Assembly (NCBI GenBank): GCA_041687395.1
Contig: JAWLCA010000018.1
Location: 33,664 to 97,663 of the forward strand
Length of the DNA: 64,000 bases
Direction of reading: 5' to 3'
Source of the DNA: JAWLCA01 sp041687395
GTDB taxonomy: Bacteria > Pseudomonadota > Alphaproteobacteria > Rhodobacterales > Rhodobacteraceae
Positions 25,992-31,857 of this stretch are shown in pieces. The notes under the pieces were generated by a model that was given only the letters and a program-made list of their open reading frames with translations, was not told the origin of the DNA and did not search any database. A program made the position numbers and the translations under genes. Within the stretch, counting starts at the first letter, position 1. Every line of letters begins with the position of its first letter.

Positions 25992-26729
25992 TCAGCCCTC
26001 CCGGTCGAGGGGTTCGGGCGGCGCGGGGTAGCCACGAAAGTCGCAATCGGACCGGCCGTCGGGGGCGATCCAGCAGACGTCGACGAAGCCCTTTTCGATG
26101 TTCCGGTCCGGAAGGACCGCGGCGGTCTCGGGGTCGAACCGGTCGACGCTGACCGCCGCCGTCACCGCGAAGACCTGCGCCGCAGAGACGTCCCCGGCGA
26201 CTTCGGCGCAGTCGAACGGAAACCGCGCACGGACCATGAAGGCAAAGCTGTCGGACTGGCCCCGATCCAGCGCGTGGGCGGGCGGCCCCAGCACCGAATC
26301 GAAGGGGATCTCGGCCCGGAGTCCCTCGCGGCGCACCGAAGCGAAGGCGGTTCCGGCCGGGCCGGCGACCGCCTCGGCGCGGCCGGCGGGGTAGCGTGCG
26401 ATGTCGAGCGTGATCAGCCGCACCAGAACCGGCACGTCGGCGGCGCTGGCCGTGTCGAGCCGGCCGTAGAGCGGGATCTCCAGATACGCCTCGTCCACGG
26501 CGCCCGCACAGGCGCCGGCGAGCGCAAGGCCCGGCGGCGGATCGGCCAGCCAGACCTCGAAGGTGCCCGATACGTCCGACTGGACGGCGGCGGCCGCGGT
26601 CTCGACTTCCGCGCGGGTTCTCGGAAAGAGCGTGTCCCACTGGTAGAGCACCCAGAGCCCCGAGATCACCACCGCCGCGGCCAGCACAAGGTTGCGAACC
26701 GCCTCGCTCAGGTCCTTCAGCGGTGGCAT
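25992..26729 (-). CDS. Hypothetical membrane-anchored protein between preT and preA
   Basis: I do not recognise this 245-residue protein. It has one N-terminal hydrophobic helix (LVLAAAVVISGLWVLYQW), so the remainder is probably periplasmic. The soluble part contains TFEVWLADPPP, YLEIPLYGRLD, SFAFMVRARFPFDCAEV and a C-terminal DVCWIAPDGRSDCDFRGYP, with several cysteines that could form disulphides. It starts 12 bases after the preT stop, so it is almost certainly co-transcribed with preT. Its composition matches the surroundings. Confidence 0.75.
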   Translation of the reverse strand: MPPLKDLSEAVRNLVLAAAVVISGLWVLYQWDTLFPRTRAEVETAAAAVQSDVSGTFEVWLADPPPGLALAGACAGAVDEAYLEIPLYGRLDTASAADVPVLVRLITLDIARYPAGRAEAVAGPAGTAFASVRREGLRAEIPFDSVLGPPAHALDRGQSDSFAFMVRARFPFDCAEVAGDVSAAQVFAVTAAVSVDRFDPETAAVLPDRNIEKGFVDVCWIAPDGRSDCDFRGYPAPPEPLDREG

Positions 26730-26741
26730 CGCCCCCGTCCC

Positions 26742-28076
26742 TCAGCCTGTCAGCGCGGCATGAATGTCCATCGCCGCGTCGCGGCCCTGCGCCACGGCGG
26801 TGACGGTCAGATCCTCGCCGCCCCCTGTGCAGTCGCCCCCCGCCCAGACGCCGGGCAGGCCGGTGCGACCACGGGCATCGACCGCGATCTTGCCGCCGTC
26901 GACCGTCAGCGCCTCGGGCACGCCCTCCAGCGTCTGGCCGATGGCCTTGAACAACTGGTCGGCGCGCAGGCGGAACCGCTCGTCGCTCAGCCGCAGCCCC
27001 TCGGGCCCCTCCTCGGTATAGGCGAATTCGACCTCGGCCACGGCGCCGTTGCCATGCACCGCCACGGGGGCCGCGTTGGTGACGATCTTCACGCCCGTTG
27101 TCGCCGCGTGTTCCTGTTCATAACCGCTCGCCCCCATCCGGTCGCGGCCGCGACGGTAGACAATGGTCACGTTCTCGGCGCCCAGCAGCTTCGACTGCAC
27201 GGCGGCATCCACCGCCGTCATGCCGCCGCCGATCACCACCACGTCGCGGCCCACCGGCAGGGTGGTCTTGTCGGTCGCCTGCCGCAGGTCGGCGATGAAA
27301 TCGACCGCGTCGCGGACGTTCACCTTGTCCTCTCCCGGTGCGCGCAGGGCGTTCACGCCGCCCAGGCCCATGCCCAGAAAGACCGCGTCGAAGTCCTGGC
27401 GCAGCTCGTCCAGCGTCAGTTCGCGCCCAAGCGCGCGGCCGTGCTCGATGGTGATGCCGCCGATTTTCAGCAGCCAGTCGACCTCGGCCTGCGCGAAATC
27501 GCCGGTGGCCTTGTAGGCGGCGATGCCGAACTCGTTCAGCCCGCCCGGCTTCGGCCGCGCCTCGTAGATCACCACGTCGTGGCCCTTCATCGCCAGCCGG
27601 TGCGCACAGGCCAGACCGGCCGGCCCCGCCCCCACCACCGCGATGCGCTTGCCGGTCGGCGCGGCGCGGGTGAACGGGTGCACGCCCCTGGCCATCACCG
27701 TGTCGGTGGCAAAGCGCTGCAGCCGCCCGATCTCCACCGGCTTGCCCTCGGCGGCCTCGCGCACACAGGCTTCCTCGCACAGGGTCTCGGTCGGGCAGAC
27801 GCGGGCGCACATGCCGCCCAGGATGTTCTGGTCCCAGATCGTCTTCGCCGCCGCCTCGGGCGTGCCGGTCGCGATCTGGCGGATGAACAGCGGAATGTCG
27901 ATCGCCGTCGGGCAGGCGGTGATGCAGGGCGCGTCATGGCAGAAATAGCACCGGTCGGCCGCCACATGCGCCTCATGCGCGTCAAGCGGCGGCTCGGCAT
28001 CGGCGAAGTTCTCGGCGATCGCGTCGGCGGGCAGGCGCCCCGGCACGACACCGGGCGTCAGCTGGCTGTTGGTCAA
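26742..28076 (-). CDS. preT: NAD-dependent dihydropyrimidine dehydrogenase subunit PreT
   Basis: The 444-residue protein resembles the glutamate-synthase small-subunit/PreT oxidoreductases. Two N-terminal Fe-S cysteine clusters (CYFCHDAPCITACPTAID and CARVCPTETLCEEACVRE) are followed by an FAD-binding fold (VVGAGPAGLACAHRLA), an NAD-binding fold (VIGGGMTAVDAAV) and the terminal GVWAGGDCTGGGEDLTV. It passes electrons from NADH to PreA. The start is a TTG at 28076, chosen because a strong AGCGGAGGATGCC ribosome-binding site sits exactly upstream; a longer reading from ATG 28220 gives a non-homologous, proline-rich leader. Confidence 0.93.
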   Translation of the reverse strand: MTNSQLTPGVVPGRLPADAIAENFADAEPPLDAHEAHVAADRCYFCHDAPCITACPTAIDIPLFIRQIATGTPEAAAKTIWDQNILGGMCARVCPTETLCEEACVREAAEGKPVEIGRLQRFATDTVMARGVHPFTRAAPTGKRIAVVGAGPAGLACAHRLAMKGHDVVIYEARPKPGGLNEFGIAAYKATGDFAQAEVDWLLKIGGITIEHGRALGRELTLDELRQDFDAVFLGMGLGGVNALRAPGEDKVNVRDAVDFIADLRQATDKTTLPVGRDVVVIGGGMTAVDAAVQSKLLGAENVTIVYRRGRDRMGASGYEQEHAATTGVKIVTNAAPVAVHGNGAVAEVEFAYTEEGPEGLRLSDERFRLRADQLFKAIGQTLEGVPEALTVDGGKIAVDARGRTGLPGVWAGGDCTGGGEDLTVTAVAQGRDAAMDIHAALTG

Positions 28077-28180
28077 GGCATCCTCCGCTGCACTTCTGTC
28101 CTTTCCATCACGCTGCCACAGGCTCGTTTTTTTATCAAACGGTAAATTTTGTCGCGGGGCAGGTTTTTGGGGGTGCTGGT

Positions 28181-28201
28181 GGGGTGGGCGGTGGGGGTGG
28201 G
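28181..28201 (+). other. Potential G-quadruplex motif in accB upstream region
   Basis: Four G-runs (GGGG, GGG, GGGGG, GGG) are separated by T, CGGT and T within 21 bases on the plus strand. They lie about 35 bases upstream of a possible accB promoter and about 110 bases before the accB start. Folding is predicted from the pattern only. Confidence 0.4.
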
Positions 28202-28214
28202 TGAACGCGCGGCT

Positions 28215-28242
28215 TTTCACCGATTTCCGCTTGCCCTATACA
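28215..28242 (+). promoter_or_regulatory. Possible accBC promoter
   Basis: TTTCAC (28215-28220) and TATACA (28237-28242) with a 16-base spacer lie about 70 bases upstream of the accB ATG. The -10 element is good and the -35 weak. It is the most sigma-70-like pair in the 236-base divergent gap between preT and accB. Confidence 0.35.
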
Positions 28243-28312
28243 CGGCGGACCCCTAAGGGCGGGCTTTCCGGCCATGACCATCACGACCCCGCAGGGACCA
28301 GAGCGAGGACCA

Positions 28313-28798
28313 ATGAGCAAAGACCGCAACGAAGCCGACGTGGCGTTCATTCAGGCGCTGGCCGAACTGCTGAACCGCAACGACCTGACGGAGCTGTCCG
28401 TCAAGCGCGAGTATGGCGAGAACGACCGTCTGGACGTGCGGGTGTCGAAGCAGGCGCCTGCGCAGGTGGTCAGCACCGCGCCAGCGCCCCAGCAGGCCGC
28501 AGCGCCCGCGCAGCCCGCGCCCGCCACCCGCACCGCCGAAGACGCGGGCGATCCCGCGCAGCACCCCGGCGCCGTCACCTCGCCCATGGTCGGCACCTGC
28601 TACCTGGCCGCCGAGCCGGGCGCGGATCCGTTCGTCGCCATCGGCACCCAGGTGAAGGAGGGGCAGACCCTGCTGATCATCGAGGCGATGAAGACGATGA
28701 ACCAGATCCCCGCGCCGCGCGCGGGCACGGTGAAGCGCATTCTGGTCGGCGACGGCAGCCCGGTGGAATACGGCGCGCCGCTGATGATCATCGAATAG
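28313..28798 (+). CDS. accB: Biotin carboxyl carrier protein of acetyl-CoA carboxylase
   Basis: The 161-residue protein has an N-terminal helix, an Ala/Pro-rich linker (about residues 45-75) and a biotinyl domain with the biotin-attachment sequence IIEAMKTMNQI. It carries biotin between biotin carboxylase and carboxyltransferase in malonyl-CoA synthesis. The TSPMVGTCYLA thumb region is present. ATG 28313 is preferred over an in-frame ATG at 28274 because GAGCGAGGACCA stands just upstream and the protein then begins like other AccBs. accC follows 9 bases later. Confidence 0.96.
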   Translation: MSKDRNEADVAFIQALAELLNRNDLTELSVKREYGENDRLDVRVSKQAPAQVVSTAPAPQQAAAPAQPAPATRTAEDAGDPAQHPGAVTSPMVGTCYLAAEPGADPFVAIGTQVKEGQTLLIIEAMKTMNQIPAPRAGTVKRILVGDGSPVEYGAPLMIIE

Positions 28799-28807
28799 GC
28801 GCGCGCG

Positions 28808-30154
28808 ATGTTCGAGAAGATCCTGATCGCGAACCGGGGCGAGATCGCCCTGCGCGTGATCCGCGCCTGCCGCGAGATGGGCATCCGCTCGGTCGCCGTC
28901 CATTCCACCGCCGACAGCGACGCGATGCACGTGCGCATGGCCGACGAGGCGATCTGCATCGGCCCACCACCATCGTCCGACAGTTACCTTTCGGTGCCCG
29001 CGATCATCTCGGCCTGCGAGATCTCGGGCGCCGAGGCGATCCATCCCGGCTACGGGTTCCTGTCGGAGAACGCGGCCTTCGTACAGGTGGTCGAGGATCA
29101 CGGCCTGACCTTCATCGGCCCCTCGGCCGAGCATATCCGGATGATGGGCGACAAGATAACCGCCAAGGAGACGATGAAGGCCCTGGGCGTGCCCTGCGTG
29201 CCGGGATCCGAGGGCGGCGTGCCCGATGTGGCCGCGGCGCAGAAGGTCGGCGCCGAGATCGGCTATCCGGTGATCGTGAAGGCCACCGCCGGCGGCGGCG
29301 GGCGCGGCATGAAGCTGGCGCTGACACCCCAGGACATGGAGCGCGCGTTTCAGACCGCCCGGTCCGAGGCCAAGGCGGCCTTCGGCAACGACGAGGTCTA
29401 TATCGAGAAATACCTCGCCCGGCCGCGCCACATCGAGATCCAGGTGTTCGGCGACGGCAAGGGTGGCGCGGTGCATCTGGGCGAGCGCGACTGTTCCCTG
29501 CAGCGCCGCCACCAGAAAGTGCTGGAAGAGGCCCCCGGCCCCGCAATCGACGCGGAGACCCGCGACCGGATCGGCAAGGTCTGCGCCGACGCCGTGGCCC
29601 GCATCGGCTATCGCGGCGCCGGGACCATCGAGTTCCTGTTCGAGGACGGCGAATTCTATTTCATAGAGATGAACACCCGCCTGCAGGTCGAACACCCCGT
29701 CACCGAGGCGATCTTTGGCGTGGACCTCGTGCGCGAGCAGATCCGCGTGGCATCCGGCATGCCGATGTCCTTCGGTCAGGATGACCTGACGCTCTACGGC
29801 CACGCGATCGAGGTGCGGATCAACGCCGAGAAGCTGCCGAACTTCTCTCCCTGCCCCGGCCTGGTGAATACGTTCCACGCGCCCGGCGGCCTGGGTGTGC
29901 GCATGGATTCAGCGCTTTATGGCGGCTACCGCATCCCGCCCTATTACGACAGCCTGATCGCCAAGCTGATCGTGCACGGCCGCGACCGGCCCGAGGCGCT
30001 GGCGCGCCTGCGCCGCGCGCTGGGAGAGTTGATCGTGGATGGCGTGGACACCACCGTGCCGCTGTTCCACGCCCTTCTGGCCGAACCCGACATCCAGCGC
30101 GGCGACTACAACATCCACTGGCTGGAGAAATGGCTGGCGGAGAACGTGGGGTGA
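28808..30154 (+). CDS. accC: Biotin carboxylase of acetyl-CoA carboxylase
   Basis: The 448-residue ATP-grasp enzyme carboxylates biotin on AccB. It has the usual start MFEKILIANRGEIALRVIRA, the ATP-binding glycine loop KATAGGGGRGMKLA, QRRHQKVLEEAP, EFYFIEMNTRLQVEHPVTE and the C-terminal biotin carboxylase domain. Length matches the family exactly. It lies 9 bases after accB, and a small membrane ORF overlaps its stop codon, so three genes probably share one transcript. Confidence 0.97.
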   Translation: MFEKILIANRGEIALRVIRACREMGIRSVAVHSTADSDAMHVRMADEAICIGPPPSSDSYLSVPAIISACEISGAEAIHPGYGFLSENAAFVQVVEDHGLTFIGPSAEHIRMMGDKITAKETMKALGVPCVPGSEGGVPDVAAAQKVGAEIGYPVIVKATAGGGGRGMKLALTPQDMERAFQTARSEAKAAFGNDEVYIEKYLARPRHIEIQVFGDGKGGAVHLGERDCSLQRRHQKVLEEAPGPAIDAETRDRIGKVCADAVARIGYRGAGTIEFLFEDGEFYFIEMNTRLQVEHPVTEAIFGVDLVREQIRVASGMPMSFGQDDLTLYGHAIEVRINAEKLPNFSPCPGLVNTFHAPGGLGVRMDSALYGGYRIPPYYDSLIAKLIVHGRDRPEALARLRRALGELIVDGVDTTVPLFHALLAEPDIQRGDYNIHWLEKWLAENVG

Positions 30155-30351
30155 GCCGGTTCCGGCTCATCGACCCGACGCACTCCTTCTTCGCAAAACC
30201 CTGGCGGCGCTGGGCCACGGTTCTGGTGCCCGGCCTGTGGGCGCTGTGGGAGGTGGTCAACGAGCAATGGATCTGGGCGGCGATCTTTGCTGCGCTGGCC
30301 GCCCATGCGTATTGGGTGCTGATCCTGACCTTCCCCGCCACCCGCGACTGA
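30151..30351 (+). CDS. Small membrane protein overlapping accC stop
   Basis: A GTG at 30151 overlaps the accC stop in a GTGA arrangement and opens a 66-residue frame: MSRFRLIDPTHSFFAKPW at the start, then two hydrophobic helices (ATVLVPGLWALWEVV and WAAIFAALAAHAYWVLIL), ending TFPATRD. The start-stop overlap and the two clean helices argue that it is real. I know of no characterised homologue. Being co-translated with biotin carboxylase, it could be a membrane anchor or an unrelated passenger. A slightly longer in-frame ATG at 30130 lies inside accC and is less likely. Confidence 0.7.
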   Translation: MSRFRLIDPTHSFFAKPWRRWATVLVPGLWALWEVVNEQWIWAAIFAALAAHAYWVLILTFPATRD

Positions 30352-30402
30352 CGACTGCCCGTCGCCACGGTCGCGCCGGGCCGCAGGCCCGGGCAGCGGA
30401 CG

Positions 30403-30423
30403 GCCCGCCCTCGACGGGCGGGC
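30403..30423. terminator. GC-rich hairpin between convergent genes
   Basis: GCCCGCCC pairs with GGGCGGGC around TCGAC, between the stop of the small membrane ORF (+) and the stop of the ParA gene (-). A second short hairpin (GGGCC/GGCCC) precedes it. No T-run. Confidence 0.45.
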
Positions 30424-30436
30424 GGACGCTTCGCCC

Positions 30437-31069
30437 CTAACCCTCCAGCAGCGCCTCGATCTCGGCGGCCAGCGCGCGCACCTCCTCGGTCGCCATGCCG
30501 GGGCGGGGGGATTCCAGCGCGCCCAGCCCCTCGCCCAGGGTCTGGGCATAGACCACGCGGTTGGCCAGTTGCCCCACCGCCAGCCCCGCATCCATCTTGG
30601 CGGCCGCTTCCGCCACCTCGGCCCCCAGCCGTGTGCCGGCGCGGGCGCGGTTCAGGATCACGGTGCAAGGCTTGTTCTCGCGCCGGGCCAGATCCAGCAC
30701 GCCCTCGGTCGCCCACAGATCCACGTGGCTCGATGCCACCGGCACCAGCACCAGATCGGCCTCGCGCAGCGCGGGGCGCAGGTCGGCATCGACCTTGGGC
30801 GGCGTGTCCACGATCACGTAGTCGACCTGTCGCCGCAGCTTCTCGCATTCATAGGACACCCCCCAGGCGGACGCGGTGGAGAATTCCGGCATCACCCGGT
30901 CCAGATCGCGCCGGGTCATGAACCAGCGCCCCAGCGATCCCTGGGGGTCGGTATCCAGCAGCGCCACGGTCTTGCCCTGCCGCAGGAACGCAACGGCCAG
31001 GTTCACGGCAATCGTGGTCTTGCCCGATCCGCCCTTCTGCTGCGCCACCGTGATCACCCGTCCCGCCAT
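30437..31069 (-). CDS. ParA/MinD family ATPase, orphan
   Basis: The 210-residue P-loop ATPase has the deviant Walker A QQKGGSGKTT (residues 9-18), switch I DTDPQGSLGRW and Walker B YVIVDTPPKVD. Such proteins position DNA or protein cargo by ATP-driven patterning. No parB or cargo gene is adjacent, and it is shorter than chromosomal ParA, so this is an orphan ParA-like protein; the cargo cannot be named. A longer in-frame start at 31627 would run through the regulator gene's region and is rejected. Confidence 0.88.
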   Translation of the reverse strand: MAGRVITVAQQKGGSGKTTIAVNLAVAFLRQGKTVALLDTDPQGSLGRWFMTRRDLDRVMPEFSTASAWGVSYECEKLRRQVDYVIVDTPPKVDADLRPALREADLVLVPVASSHVDLWATEGVLDLARRENKPCTVILNRARAGTRLGAEVAEAAAKMDAGLAVGQLANRVVYAQTLGEGLGALESPRPGMATEEVRALAAEIEALLEG

Positions 31070-31232
31070 GCCTGCCCCCTGCGTACCCATGCCGCGTCGC
31101 AGAATGTCACAGCGCGCGGGCGAATGCACGCCCCTCGCTGGCAGGCGCCGGACCCGGGGCATGGGCGCAGGAAAACGCGTGAAGCTTGCGGATTTCCCTT
31201 GAACTGCGGCGCTTGGGGCGCAATGGTTAACC

Positions 31233-31745
31233 ATGTCTCGCACGGATCGCCCCATGCCCACAGAACTCCAGGGCGGTGTCGCCGATACCGCGCTTGATAC
31301 CGCCGTCCTCGGACGTTCGCTTCCCCTGATGCTGCTGCGCGCCCGCGAGGCGGTGATGGACCGGTTCCGGCCGCTGCTGATGCGGACCGGCGTGACGGAA
31401 CAGCAATGGCGCGTCCTGCGGGTGCTGGCCGAAAGCGGCCCGATGGAGGCCGGATCGGTCGCGCGCGGGGCCTGCCTGCTGCCACCCAGCCTGTCGCGGA
31501 TCATCAAGACGCTGGAGGGGCTGGAATATATCGAGACGCGGCGCGGACGCGCCGACGCCCGCCGCGTGGTCCTGTCGCTGACCCGGAAGGGCCGCCGCTT
31601 CGTCCGCGAGACGATGAAGGAAGGCACGAAGATCTACGCCGCGATCGAGGCCGAATACGGGACCGAGGAGCTGGAACAGCTTTTCGCCATGCTGCAGCGG
31701 GTCGAGACGGTGCTGGGCCGCAGCGGCGATACCCGGGATGGCTGA
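31233..31745 (+). CDS. MarR-family regulator (HpaR-like)
   Basis: The 170-residue protein has a MarR winged helix: SLPLMLLRAREAVMDRFRPLL, VTEQQWRVLRVLAESGPM, LLPPSLSRIIKTLEGLEYI and a wing with RRGRADARRVVLSLT. It is most like the homoprotocatechuate-operon repressor HpaR, but no hpa genes are nearby. Downstream, on the same strand, is the Mrp antiporter operon, whose leader holds a GTTTC-N5-GAAAC dyad of the kind MarR proteins bind. The start could also be the ATG at 31254. Confidence 0.85.
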   Translation: MSRTDRPMPTELQGGVADTALDTAVLGRSLPLMLLRAREAVMDRFRPLLMRTGVTEQQWRVLRVLAESGPMEAGSVARGACLLPPSLSRIIKTLEGLEYIETRRGRADARRVVLSLTRKGRRFVRETMKEGTKIYAAIEAEYGTEELEQLFAMLQRVETVLGRSGDTRDG

Positions 31746-31768
31746 TCCGGTCCGGTTTCGCTTGACTC

Positions 31769-31786
31769 ATAGTTTCGTCTTGAAAC
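31769..31786. promoter_or_regulatory. Candidate MarR-type operator ahead of mrp operon
   Basis: ATAGTTTC-GTCTT-GAAAC, an inverted repeat typical of MarR sites, lies 72 bases before mrpA. A TTGACT hexamer at 31762-31767 immediately precedes it, so a repressor here would cover a promoter. The -10 partner is poor, so the promoter part is weak. Confidence 0.45.
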
Positions 31787-31857
31787 AAAACGGCGCCGCC
31801 TAGAACCAATCTGGCGGGCCGGTGGGCCTGCGCAAAACGACAACGGAACGAGACAGC

